Below, piece after piece: positions 23,818 through 33,259 of a stretch of DNA of 64,000 nt. The notes under the pieces are model-generated. The model searched no databases and was not told the DNA's origin. It worked only from the letters and a program-made list of their open reading frames with translations. Location: contig PDUO01000002.1 in the NCBI GenBank assembly GCA_003008705.1, positions 204,898 to 268,897 of the forward strand, given 5' to 3'. The first letter of the stretch is position 1; the number at the start of each line of letters is the position of its first letter. Made by a program: the position numbers and the translations under genes. This stretch comes from Pezicula radicicola (taxonomy: Eukaryota > Ascomycota > Leotiomycetes > Helotiales > Dermateaceae).

Positions 23818-25863
23818 CTACACGATCTCCTTAAGTTCTTTTGCAAACTCAAAATAGTCCCTCAAGGGCCCCGTCAGATCCAATAACTCAGCATCCTTCG
23901 AAGCAGTATCCACACCAGAATCAAGAATTTCCTCGCCTTCCTTACAGATATCCTCATTATCCCGAAGAGCTGTACCAAGTTCCCATCTCTTATCCCGCCT
24001 CTTTCCCGCAGCTATAGCCTTGATATCATCATCGTTCACCAGGTCCTCTCGAAGTGATTCCGCTTGGTCAGATATTCTCTGTATCTCCCGTCGAAGTAGC
24101 TCTGATTTCCCACTCTTTATATATTCGTTCTGTCTGTGGAAATAGTATTTCGGAATCTCCTCTTCTATCTTATTGGCGCCACGATTGCTAATCCCAGCCA
24201 TCTGATGACAAAATCCTCCTCCGTATTGAATATAGCACAGGGACAGGCGACTCAGAAGGATCTCTCCAAACATTGCGTCTGACCTGTGATTTGTATGGAA
24301 GAGGACGTATTGTCGTATGCTCCAGCGTGCATTGAACTTGGCCATGCATATTGCTTCGACCAGATTCATCAGATAGTTGGAGCTCCGATGACTGGCATGC
24401 TGTTCCAGGCGATCGTGTGGCACCGAAGCATAACCACATTCGGTCAGTGGGCGTGCAAGGGGAATTTCTGGAGGCTCTAATCGCAATCGCTCTTTGACAA
24501 AGTTGATCCACAACCGGCATTGGATCGGGGAAGGGTTGCTGCTTAAGTATCTTCTCTGGCCTTGATCCACTGAATCCCTCTGCCAAGACCCTGGTGTCTT
24601 GTGACATGAATCGATCGCCCACGCCAAATCGTGAGATTCCACATCCCCTGGTCTATCTCTTCCACGCAGATACAGTTCGACGTACTGAAGGATCTGTCTG
24701 AGGATTTCCGGCGGTGTTGCTTCTCCTCTGTCGTTGACCAGGTACTGTATGTAAATGCATGGTCTCTTCTCCTTTCTGGCACATTTCAGCGCAGAGAGCT
24801 TCAAACCAAGAGATCCCACAATACCCTGAGAGCTATGGGTCTTAGCAAGGTCTCCTTTGATGACGTGTTCTAGTATTTCCTGGTCGATGGTTGTTAGCAT
24901 AGTCAACAATCCAAATTTCATACCTGTAAAAGTGTAAGCAGAGCTATGCTTCCTCTTCTCAACCCAGCTGTCACAAGGCAGTCCTGTAATATCAAGAGCC
25001 ACCGAGAGTACTGCGATGAGACCGCGACCATGGGCTTCAACTAGTTTATTAGCCAATCTCTTCAGGTTCATTCTTCCATCTCGGTTTGGCTGTAAAGGTA
25101 CTTCCGGTCCATTCGCTACTTCTCCGACGGACTCTTCGTACGCCGCATCTAAATATTGATTCAGTTGACGGCCGTATCCCTCTTGTATTGGCATTTCCTC
25201 TGGCAGTCGTGGCTCCGCTACATCAGGTAGCTGTCGCGGAATTCTCTGGAATGCTTGGTCAATTGCCGGCTGTCGTATGGGGCCGGCTTGTGCTGGAAGT
25301 CGCATGGCTAAATCTGGACCATCTGGACCATCTGGAGGTCTTCCAATAGCAGGGCGACGTTGCGGTGGTGGTCCCATGGCCATTGCAGGACGTGCTGGGG
25401 CGGTTCCCACGGCTGGACGAGATATGTTCGAGTTGTCGCCGGAGGCTTGTCTACGCCTCCGAACTGGGCTTTCTTGTCCATTTGCACGCTGACCACTCTG
25501 ATCTCTTTGCGACTGTGTGGCTCTCGAAGGGGTGTTCGGAAGTTCTCTCTTGGGGACGCGATCTAACAACTTGTCTCCATCCTGCTTGTACCAATGTCGA
25601 CTATAGCTGGCTGCTCTCCACCATTCTCCTTTCCCTTCCAGCCACTGATCGACCTTCTCCTTGTAATCTTTCTCAAATTCTCGATCTAGTATAAAGTACT
25701 TCTGGTCAGTATTATCATAGAACTCTACCAGGTAGTATCGCATTCGCGACTCTCCTTCCTTGACTAGATTCCATATCTTTTTGATTGGAATGGTGTCACC
25801 AGATGGAGCTTCGTAGGTGAACTCCATCATGGAGTATATATCATCTGGCCATGGCCGTGCCAT
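23818..25863 (-). CDS. 681-aa intronless protein of unknown function, N-terminal chromo-like segment
   Basis: ATG at 25863 (MARPWPDDIY) is preferred. The open frame further upstream has no ATG and runs into the shared leader. Residues ~20-75 (IPIKKIWNLVKEG, RYYLVEFYDN, then an acidic/aromatic helix with DQWLEGKGEWW) loosely resemble a chromodomain-type barrel plus helix, an unproven likeness. Residues ~90-250 are disordered and Pro/Arg/Gln rich, with RPAIGRPPDGPDGPD repeats. The remaining ~430 residues look globular with many Leu, Arg and Trp, and Cys/His pairs such as GGGFCHQMAG. I recognise no family. The gene shares its 5' region with the coiled-coil gene and its leader with the helicase, and it diverges from the helicase gene. 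A truncated, rearranged copy lies at 33965-34095. Confidence 0.75.
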   Translation of the reverse strand: MARPWPDDIYSMMEFTYEAPSGDTIPIKKIWNLVKEGESRMRYYLVEFYDNTDQKYFILDREFEKDYKEKVDQWLEGKGEWWRAASYSRHWYKQDGDKLLDRVPKRELPNTPSRATQSQRDQSGQRANGQESPVRRRRQASGDNSNISRPAVGTAPARPAMAMGPPPQRRPAIGRPPDGPDGPDLAMRLPAQAGPIRQPAIDQAFQRIPRQLPDVAEPRLPEEMPIQEGYGRQLNQYLDAAYEESVGEVANGPEVPLQPNRDGRMNLKRLANKLVEAHGRGLIAVLSVALDITGLPCDSWVEKRKHSSAYTFTGMKFGLLTMLTTIDQEILEHVIKGDLAKTHSSQGIVGSLGLKLSALKCARKEKRPCIYIQYLVNDRGEATPPEILRQILQYVELYLRGRDRPGDVESHDLAWAIDSCHKTPGSWQRDSVDQGQRRYLSSNPSPIQCRLWINFVKERLRLEPPEIPLARPLTECGYASVPHDRLEQHASHRSSNYLMNLVEAICMAKFNARWSIRQYVLFHTNHRSDAMFGEILLSRLSLCYIQYGGGFCHQMAGISNRGANKIEEEIPKYYFHRQNEYIKSGKSELLRREIQRISDQAESLREDLVNDDDIKAIAAGKRRDKRWELGTALRDNEDICKEGEEILDSGVDTASKDAELLDLTGPLRDYFEFAKELKEIV

Positions 25864-26300
25864 GATGGATATTTTTTTGTTTTTTAGTTGTCTCCGTACC
25901 ACGCAGACGACCTTTTCCTAGGAAAAGGGATTCCGAACCAAAGGAACGGGAGATGAAAATACCTTCGATTCCTTCCGGAAAAGAAAGCGTTGACTCAGCA
26001 AGTCACCCTGCTGAATCGAATGGCACAGAGGACAAATCCTACTGCAAGAGACTAGAGACAAGGAGAGCAGAGGTTGTATGGCAAGAACAAGATCTGGAAT
26101 CTGCGGTTGGTGAACTCTAGTAAGGGTGACGAGTATCTAGCAATCGATATGTCTGAATACGCGTAGTGGTAGTGTGCGAGGAGAGAAAGAGAAGAGGAGA
26201 GGAGAAAATGAGAATGTACGCGACTTGGCTTTAGCGAAACGACACCACGACACCGCCCCTCGCTAAAACTGGTTAGAGCCATGGTTTCTGCCACAACTTA
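25864..26300 (-). promoter_or_regulatory. shared leader and upstream region of the 681-aa gene
   Basis: On the minus strand the leader has TTTTCC, GGAATCGAAGG, then TTTGGTTCGGAATCCC, the 18-bp perfect palindrome CCTTTTCCTAGGAAAAGG (25911-25928), GTGGTAC and CAACTAAAAAAC before the ATG. It is the same arrangement as in the coiled-coil and helicase genes. Upstream, the region to 26300 matches the coiled-coil gene promoter and the inverted copy at 33780-33960. It begins with GGCAGAAACCATGGCTC, which recurs at 32958. Confidence 0.75.
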
Positions 26301-26490
26301 GTAATTGACCTGTTGGAGTATCTTATTTGATTTAGGCAACTTACTTGATTTAGATAACTGGCTTGATTTAGGTTCACTTGATTTAGGTGACTTATTTGAG
26401 TAATTGACCTGAATTAGGTAACTAATTTGATCTAAGCAAATGACTTATTAGGTACCTCACTTAATTAGAGTACCTCAGTCAAATCTGTAT
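26301..26490. repeat. 18-bp minisatellite, ACTTGATTTAGGTAACTT family
   Basis: About nine imperfect 16-18-bp units of ACTTGATTTAGGTAACTT form, lying in the spacer between the divergent 681-aa gene and helicase gene. The array is related to those at 32325-32870 and 42838-43066. Confidence 0.7.
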
Positions 26491-27186
26491 ATTTTATTTA
26501 GGGGTATCATAAGGAATACTTAACAGGCATCACAAACGGCGGAATACTTATCACCGCTTTCAAAATCGATGAATATTGCCAAAGGAGTTTTGCACCAGCG
26601 TTATTTTGATCACGTGACACAGCCTCGCTCGAGGATTCCTATCAAAACAAAATCTTCGATCTTGAGAAACTTCTTCTTTTCTCCTTGTCCACAACTTCAC
26701 TGCCCCCAAAAGGTCTCTTTGGTCTCGCAACCACTTTCCAACCTTTAGCGTATGTATAAACCTTTCTTTTGCTTCATTCAACGAGAAGATTCGACATGGA
26801 GAGTGCGCTGGTTCCAGTGGAACCTGATACCGACCTGCGCAGCGCATTTTGGGGCTTCCCAGCGCGGTCTGGCCTACCCAAAGAGTTTTGGATCTTCTCC
26901 AGCTGGCTCGCGGACTGGTTACGGTGCTGTAGATATCGAGGCACTAGTCTTTCGAGCTCACTTGAGCATGTGGCGGTGTTCGTCGGCGCACCTCTACATC
27001 GCCTAAACACCATCTCCCCATGCATTCAAAACTTATTGAGCATTTGCTAACATATGTGCATAGACTATTTCCTCTTTCTTCCGTGGACAACGCCAGGAGC
27101 TTCGGGCCCTATTTCTCCCTTCCTCTTTCCTCCTCGCTGTCTTGAACCAATTGGTTCTTGACATCCCGTTCTAAGGCCGCCCACCC
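26491..27186 (+). promoter_or_regulatory. upstream region of helicase gene
   Basis: Non-coding spacer before the helicase leader. A segment near 26640-26700 (TTGAGAAACTTCTTCTTTTC and neighbours) is found again, inverted, at 33665-33720 next to other module fragments, so it belongs to the duplicated unit. No TATA box is obvious. Confidence 0.5.
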
Positions 27187-27446
27187 CTTAGAACACCCCT
27201 TGAGACGTGGCTTGGGAACTTGCCTGTCTCGACCCCTTCTTTTCCTCCAGGAATCGAAGGTTTATCTTCCGTCCCTTTTTAGGTTCGGAACCCCTTGAGA
27301 TCTGGCTTGGGAACTCGCCTCTCTCAAATCCCAAATCCTTCTTTTCCGCCGAGGAATCGAAGGTAAATCTCCTTTCCCTTTGGGTTAGGAACCCCTTTTC
27401 CTTTGGAAAAGGTTGTCCTGGTGGTACTTGGGCAACTAAAAAAAAA
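27187..27446 (+). promoter_or_regulatory. helicase leader with tandemly duplicated ~105-bp unit
   Basis: Two tandem copies start at CCCCTTGAGACGTGGCTTGG (27196) and CCCCTTGAGATCTGGCTTGG (27291). Each carries CTTCTTTTCC, AGGAATCGAAGG and GGTT.GGAACCCCTT. The second copy leads into a hairpin CCTTTTCC-TTT-GGAAAAGG (27394-27412), GGTTGTCCTGGTGGTACTTG, CAACT and a run of A that includes the A of the ATG. This is the version most like the coiled-coil gene leader. Confidence 0.75.
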
Positions 27447-30400
27447 ATGTCTGGCAACGGTATTAACACCGGCAAGGCCAATGGCAAGCCTAACGGCAAG
27501 GCCAACGGCAGCAAGGGTAACCCGCCTGCTCCAGGAACTTCTGGTCCTTCTGCAAAGAAAGAAACCAAGAAGGAGAAAGACAAGAAGCGAAAGCAGGCTT
27601 TGGCGGAGCAACAAGAGCAAGAAAAGGCTCAAGAGGAGCCAAAAGGCTCTGAAATGGAGGACGTTGTTCCAACCTATAAGGAAGCGCTTACAGCTCCGAG
27701 ACCAACTTCTCCACAGCCGCCGACCAGCCTTCAAAGCCGAAGAGTGCTTCGAGTTACAAGACCAGCTTTAACTCCGCCAGTTCAAGCACCAGCTCCAATT
27801 GTAGGTCCAGCTTCGACTCCAATTGCGGCTCCGGCTCCAGTTGCGGCTCCGGCTCCAGTTGCGGCTTCGACTCCAGTCCCGGCTTCGACTCCAGTCCCGG
27901 CTTCGGCCCCAGTCCCGGCTTCAACGTCACCTGCACCCGCGACTTCAACTGCAGCTTCAACGTCACCTGCACCCGCGACTTCAACTGCAGTTGCGGCTCC
28001 AACTTCAACCACAGCTGCGATTGCAAAGGAAAAGGCCTCAACTCCAGTTGTGGCTCCAAAGGAGAAAAACTCATTTAGTTTGGCTAAATTTGGGGTGTCG
28101 AGAGGCACAAATCAGTCACATGTACCAGCCGCACCAGCCGCGCCAGCTGAACCAACGGTAACGATTCTTACCATGGCGGGCCAAAAGCGAAAGGGCAACC
28201 CTTCAGGGCCTCCTGATCGGGACCCACAGGACAAGTATCAATGGCAGCTGTCCGACTGGATCAAGAACGGTGATAAGGGAAAGCACGATCCAGGCTACCT
28301 GTCGAGCGCCACCAACAAATTCAGACCTTACGAGATCTTTATGCGGGAAGTTCCACTTAGTAATGGAACGTCGGAAGACAGACCCACTCTCAATGTCTCT
28401 GGATTGAAAGTTCGCTACAATCTGGACCACCAGGAACCAGGCATGGACTTCAAGTCCGGGGCATACATGCTGCCATTGCATCACGGCAACTTCTGGACAC
28501 CACCGGATGCGAAGGACATCGCAAGCGAGTTCCCATGTGCACGATTGGTGGGAGAACTAACAGTTACTCTCGATGTGGTGCGCAGTATCCTGGAGAAATT
28601 CGGCCTGGAACCAGCAGACGAGCATATCCAGAATCTTGTCCGTTGGGGAACAAACCCTGCCCACAAGTACAAGGGCCTCCATTTTCAAGCGTTCCGGACC
28701 GCCGGCAGAATCCAATTTGATCATGTCTCACAGAGCAATCGGAACAATGTTATCGAGAACTTCGTCAACTCGTGGAATGCTCGAAACCCCATGAACAAAG
28801 ATGCCTCGGACTTCACTCCTCGTCCTTGTATTGTTGTAATGGTTCGCCAAATCCAAGATACAGATCTCGTAATCGAGGAATACTGGCTGAGACATACTAT
28901 CGCCGCCATCAAAGAAGGCGCCTGGAGTTACTACGATGAATTCAAGGGCAAGCAAGATGGGGAGCTCTTCTCGAGATTCACCGAAGGAAAGCGAGGAGAC
29001 ATACAGATTCAACTCCAAGAATGGATGTGCAAGAATCGCAAGGCTGAGTCAGACTTCATCTATGGCACACAGAAGATTCGTAGAAGCTTCGGTACGATAC
29101 GCGCATGGGCAATCGTAAACGGAACAGGCTTGATCTACGAGCACATGGCGGAGGATAAGGTCATCAAGGCCTACTTTGGACCAAGATGGGCTCATAGAGC
29201 TAATGTCCTGGAGGCCAAGCCTGGCTACGTTGTCTTGGAAGTTGCCTTCGAAAGAGGGTTGTATGTTCAACCTCCCACTATCAAGGAGGGCGATCGATTC
29301 AAACTCAAGTACTTCAAGCCTAAGAACGCCGAGACTGACGACAATATGGTCGACATCGAGAAGACTACACCATGGGAAGAGGGAGAAATCTTGGCAGAAC
29401 TTCCACTGCCACCGAAGAAGCACGAGAAGCCAGTAGATGTAGACCTCGCCGCTCGATGCATTGATGTGGAGACCAAGGCCGACTTCGTATTGCAGGTAAA
29501 CATCCCCGAGAAACATGTACAACACTTCGTCAAAGGCAAGCAAATTTACGTCTCGTTGTGGAGCAAGCGCGACGACACGAGCATTATCCGACAGTTGAAG
29601 GCTATTAACCGAATTGCCACGACTGTCGGGAACAAATCCAACTTTAGGAGAAGACGATTGAACATGCAGGCAATTCTTCGCGGCGAAGACGTGCCTCTTA
29701 ACACTAAAGGCGACACCGTTTATGTCCAGGCTATGAAGGCGCTCAAAGATGCCAAGAAAGAGGAGCATATACAAGCCGCCAAAGAATGGATCAAGACCGT
29801 TGAGGCTAAACTCAATACAGCGCAACGCCAGGCCTTTGACGCTGCCATCAGATCACATTCGTTCCTTAGCCTGATACAAGGACCTCCCGGCACTGGAAAG
29901 ACCCTCACAGTGGCTATAATAGGTTATGCCTTCGGTCTTTTAGGCTACAAGACGCTAATGGCGGCTCCAACCAAAGTTGCAACAATGAAGCTCTTTGCGG
30001 AGGTCAAGAAGCAACACGAGGCACTTCTTGAGACATGTTCAAAGGCCAAAGCCTGGTTCAACGTCATCTACTACCCAAGCGACTTCGCTGGTAGGTCCGG
30101 TAGGTATGAGTTTGGCAGCATACTGATGGCTATCGACATGTTGCGAGACGCAGAGTCCCTTCCTGAAAACGAGCGCAAATATCATCTAATGTACCATATC
30201 ATTAGACGAGTCCAGGAAACAGCCAACGCACCGGCCCAAACAGAACAGCTGCGCGCGGCCAAAGGCCAAGCTATTGCCTGGTTGACCCACCTCGAAGGAC
30301 TTAGAAAGGACATAACACTGACGGACAGACAGTACGACAATTTTGTGGACCTTACTATGGTAGAAGTGGAAAATGTCATGAAGGATCCCAAGACCAAGAT

Positions 30401-32027
30401 CATCATTACGACTTGTAACGGTGCTGGCCGCCTCGCTGACATCACATACTCCAAGACCCCAGACAATGGCCAAGTCAAAGGAAAGAAAGGAAATGCTGCA
30501 AAGAACAACAAAGGTGGAAAGAACACCCAAGCTGCAAAGCCCATCCCCCCTACAGGGCCTCCTTTCGCAGTCGAGGTCTGTCTCATTGATGAGGTCGCTA
30601 TCGCCACTGAGACTGAGTGTTTGCCGGTGCTTCAGCTTTACCCTGCGTATATCATCTTGGCTGGTGACCACATGCAGCTCCGTGCTAAGACTGGCGCCGT
30701 TGGATTCGATGTATGGTGCAACGCGCGACCATTCTCTGTCTTTGAACGTCTATATGGAGGCTTTAGGGCACCTTGTGTTCGACTCAGAGAGCAATACAGA
30801 ATGCATCCCGACATCTCATTATTCCCAGGCATGATGTCATATGGTGGGCTGGCCAATGCGGCTAACACTATCGTTGACTCTCCAACGTACAAGACCATCA
30901 AGTTGTTGTGGCAGACGGAGGACATGAAACCCCTCAGAACATTCGCGGCTGCAGGCGGAGGACGTTACGGAGCTGAGTGGGGAGTTGACCGACCTCGCAA
31001 GGAGAAGAGCATACGACGACTGCTTTTCAATACCACCGGTAGCCGTTCCGCTCCGCTTCCTGGGTTCAGCTCATTGCGTAACTTCTGCAATGTCAATGCA
31101 ATGGTGGAACTTGCAGTCAGAATTGCAGACTTCATGCCCGAAGATACCACCTTCGACGAGCCTGTCAACACCAAGAATATCACGATGCTTACGCCCTATA
31201 CCGCCGAGGCCATTGAGCTTTCTCGTGTACTCAAGCTGCGATGGAAGCAACACGGCTTTGCCATGGAGAATATCCCAAAGGTCTTGACTGTAGACAAGTT
31301 CCAGGGCGAGGATAATGAATGGATCTTCTTGTCACTAACACCTGCCGATGGAAGCCGAATCGGTTTCCTAGCCCAATGGAATCGTATCAACATGGCACTG
31401 ACCCGAGCGAAGTCTGGTATATGGTGTTTTGGCAACTTGGAGTCATGGCGTTCGGAGCTTTGCGCCTTTATCAAGTTAAAGATGAGAAAGTACGCCCTGT
31501 TCATCATTGACCTGCTCGACAAGGGAGATGTCATCGACTTTGTGGTACCTCAAGACCTTCCAGCTTCCTACGAAGAAGCCATTGCGGGTCCGGATCATTA
31601 TACGAAGACCCTCGAGGAGGCACCCCAAGCCAAAATTGGCTCTAACATCAAGAAGGAGATCGCCAAGTACAAGGCCGACCCAGCGGCAAGAAAGAAGTTG
31701 GAGAAATTGCTGTTGGACGAGCTACGAACCATAGAGCGCACTGCTACAGAGTGGCAGCAGAGATTCGCCCAGGACGAGACTACCCAGCTACCAGTCGATC
31801 AGAATCTCGAAGAGGCCGGTGCTGAAGAAGAGGACAACGAAATGGAGGACGACCCCGACGACGACAACGACGACAACGACAACGGCGACACCGGTTCGAC
31901 GAATGCTGTCCAGCAAGCACCAACTACCGGTAATGCCATAGATGAAATCACCAATGCGATAGCCGAGATGACACCGGATGTGGATATGGCCAATGCTCTG
32001 GGATCGAAGCGGCCTAGGAATGTGTGA
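27447..32027 (+). CDS. 1526-aa UPF1-like superfamily 1 helicase, intronless
   Basis: ATG 27447 directly follows the shared leader; the frame is open further upstream but without support. Residues 1-225 are disordered: NGK repeats, a Lys-rich stretch, then Ala/Pro/Thr-rich PVPAST-type repeats. Residues ~230-780 form a large unrecognised region. From ~785 an SF1B helicase core follows: Q-like LNTAQRQAF, Walker A GPPGTGKT (~812), Walker B LIDEVA (~1047), GDHMQL, LREQYRMHPDIS (~1112), TVDKFQGEDNEW (~1281) and NMALTRAKSG (~1314). This is the AAA_11/AAA_12 arrangement of UPF1, SEN1 and ZNFX1 proteins, which unwind RNA or RNA:DNA. The C-terminus is very acidic (DDDNDDNDN) and ends in SKRPRNV, a possible nuclear signal. 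The lack of introns in 4.6 kb contrasts with the neighbouring genes. Confidence 0.88.
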   Translation: MSGNGINTGKANGKPNGKANGSKGNPPAPGTSGPSAKKETKKEKDKKRKQALAEQQEQEKAQEEPKGSEMEDVVPTYKEALTAPRPTSPQPPTSLQSRRVLRVTRPALTPPVQAPAPIVGPASTPIAAPAPVAAPAPVAASTPVPASTPVPASAPVPASTSPAPATSTAASTSPAPATSTAVAAPTSTTAAIAKEKASTPVVAPKEKNSFSLAKFGVSRGTNQSHVPAAPAAPAEPTVTILTMAGQKRKGNPSGPPDRDPQDKYQWQLSDWIKNGDKGKHDPGYLSSATNKFRPYEIFMREVPLSNGTSEDRPTLNVSGLKVRYNLDHQEPGMDFKSGAYMLPLHHGNFWTPPDAKDIASEFPCARLVGELTVTLDVVRSILEKFGLEPADEHIQNLVRWGTNPAHKYKGLHFQAFRTAGRIQFDHVSQSNRNNVIENFVNSWNARNPMNKDASDFTPRPCIVVMVRQIQDTDLVIEEYWLRHTIAAIKEGAWSYYDEFKGKQDGELFSRFTEGKRGDIQIQLQEWMCKNRKAESDFIYGTQKIRRSFGTIRAWAIVNGTGLIYEHMAEDKVIKAYFGPRWAHRANVLEAKPGYVVLEVAFERGLYVQPPTIKEGDRFKLKYFKPKNAETDDNMVDIEKTTPWEEGEILAELPLPPKKHEKPVDVDLAARCIDVETKADFVLQVNIPEKHVQHFVKGKQIYVSLWSKRDDTSIIRQLKAINRIATTVGNKSNFRRRRLNMQAILRGEDVPLNTKGDTVYVQAMKALKDAKKEEHIQAAKEWIKTVEAKLNTAQRQAFDAAIRSHSFLSLIQGPPGTGKTLTVAIIGYAFGLLGYKTLMAAPTKVATMKLFAEVKKQHEALLETCSKAKAWFNVIYYPSDFAGRSGRYEFGSILMAIDMLRDAESLPENERKYHLMYHIIRRVQETANAPAQTEQLRAAKGQAIAWLTHLEGLRKDITLTDRQYDNFVDLTMVEVENVMKDPKTKIIITTCNGAGRLADITYSKTPDNGQVKGKKGNAAKNNKGGKNTQAAKPIPPTGPPFAVEVCLIDEVAIATETECLPVLQLYPAYIILAGDHMQLRAKTGAVGFDVWCNARPFSVFERLYGGFRAPCVRLREQYRMHPDISLFPGMMSYGGLANAANTIVDSPTYKTIKLLWQTEDMKPLRTFAAAGGGRYGAEWGVDRPRKEKSIRRLLFNTTGSRSAPLPGFSSLRNFCNVNAMVELAVRIADFMPEDTTFDEPVNTKNITMLTPYTAEAIELSRVLKLRWKQHGFAMENIPKVLTVDKFQGEDNEWIFLSLTPADGSRIGFLAQWNRINMALTRAKSGIWCFGNLESWRSELCAFIKLKMRKYALFIIDLLDKGDVIDFVVPQDLPASYEEAIAGPDHYTKTLEEAPQAKIGSNIKKEIAKYKADPAARKKLEKLLLDELRTIERTATEWQQRFAQDETTQLPVDQNLEEAGAEEEDNEMEDDPDDDNDDNDNGDTGSTNAVQQAPTTGNAIDEITNAIAEMTPDVDMANALGSKRPRNV

Positions 32028-32324
32028 GGGAAGGCGGTTCTTGGCTGCGATGGAGCATGGGAAACCGAGAAGTACTTTTCCATCATCTTGCCTAAAGAAT
32101 CAAAGTACATTCTCTCCAATACTAATGCTATTGATGTTGAATGTGATCGTGAATGTAATTGTGAATGGTGATAGAATTTGATGTTGAAGTGGGAATAAAG
32201 TTTCGAAAAATGTTACATAATCAATGCGCTTGTGCAGACTCGTGAATCCTCAGCGCGGCTGGTCAGGTGATCAATATGGCACTAATTGAAAAAGCCTGAA
32301 TGGATGTCTATGCAAATGATCTGG
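32028..32324. other. 3' flank of helicase gene
   Basis: No gene seen. AT-rich 3' UTR-like sequence with repeated ATTGTGAATG near 32140-32170. Confidence 0.45.
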
Positions 32325-32870
32325 GTAACCTACTTAATCTGGGTAACCCACTTGATCTGGTAACCCACTTGATCTGGTAACCCACTTGATCTNNNNNNNN
32401 NNNNNNNNNNNNNNNNNNNNNNNNNNNNNNNNNNNNNNNNNNNNNNNNNNNNNNNNNNNNNNNNNNNNNNNNNNNNNNNNNNNNNNNNNNNNNNNNNNNN
32501 NNNNNNNNNNNNNNNNNNNNNNNNNNNNNNNNNNNNNNNNNNNNNNNNNNNNNNNNNNNNNNNNNNNNNNNNNNNNNNNNNNNNNNNNNNNNNNNNNNNN
32601 NNNNNNNNNNNNNNNNNNNNNNNNNNNNNNNNNNNNNNNNNNNNNNNNNNNNNNNNNNNNNNNNNNNNNNNNNNNNNNNNNNNNNNNNNNNNNNNNNNNN
32701 NNNNNNNNNNNNNNNNNNNNNNNNNNNNNNNNNNNNNNNNNNNNNNNNNNNACTTGATCTGGGTAACCCACTTGATCTAGGTTACCTACTTAATCTAGGT
32801 TACCTACTTAATCTGGGTTACCCACTTAATCTAGGTAACTTAGTTGACTTGGGTAACTTAATTGCCTTAA
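32325..32870. repeat. 18-bp minisatellite (ACTTGATCTGGGTAACCC) containing an assembly gap
   Basis: Near-perfect tandem 17-18-bp units of CTTGATCTGGGTAACCCA flank a 359-base N gap (32393-32751). Units to the right drift to CTTAATCTAGGTTACCTA. The true array length is unknown because the repeat interrupted assembly. Confidence 0.9.
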
Positions 32871-33130
32871 TGGAAATGATCTCTTATAAACCAATTCGTA
32901 CAGTGCAAGTGAGATACTCCAATAAGTCAATTGCTTAAGTCAAGTCAGTTACTTAGTTGCGGCAGAAACCATGGCTCTAATCTCTTCTCTTCTCTTCTCT
33001 ATCCTCCCACTCCTCACCGCTGAGTGGAATTTTCCGAATGAAGATCTCGCACTGTCTGTGTCTGCTGGTGCTTCTTGACAAGTAACCTAGATCGTATCGT
33101 GTTGCTAAATGGGAGAATATATTGACGAAT
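32871..33130 (+). pseudogene. decayed copy of the shared module promoter
   Basis: GAGATACTCCAATAAGTCAA, then TTGCGGCAGAAACCATGGCT and a C/T-rich block match, in plus orientation, the region upstream of the 681-aa gene (reverse complement of 26230-26330). No intact reading frame follows. Confidence 0.6.
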
Positions 33131-33259
33131 ATATGGATCGGAAGTCAATGGATAGTTGCTTGATTTCTATAGGTAAGAAAATAAGGCTCTATCTATATAA
33201 AAGAGAGTGAGTACTAAATCATGTATAAACAACTTGTATAACATAAGAAGACAGCTCCA

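Noticed and set aside
27207..27446. Upstream extension of the helicase frame by 80 codons
   Set aside because: It runs through the shared leader, which is non-coding before the sister genes; the ATG at the end of the leader is the better start.
27754..28161. Long alternative frames over the helicase Ala/Pro repeats on both strands
   Set aside because: Shadow frames produced by repeated GC-rich codons.
32334..32771. Open frames spanning the N gap
   Set aside because: They are runs of N flanked by minisatellite sequence, not genes.
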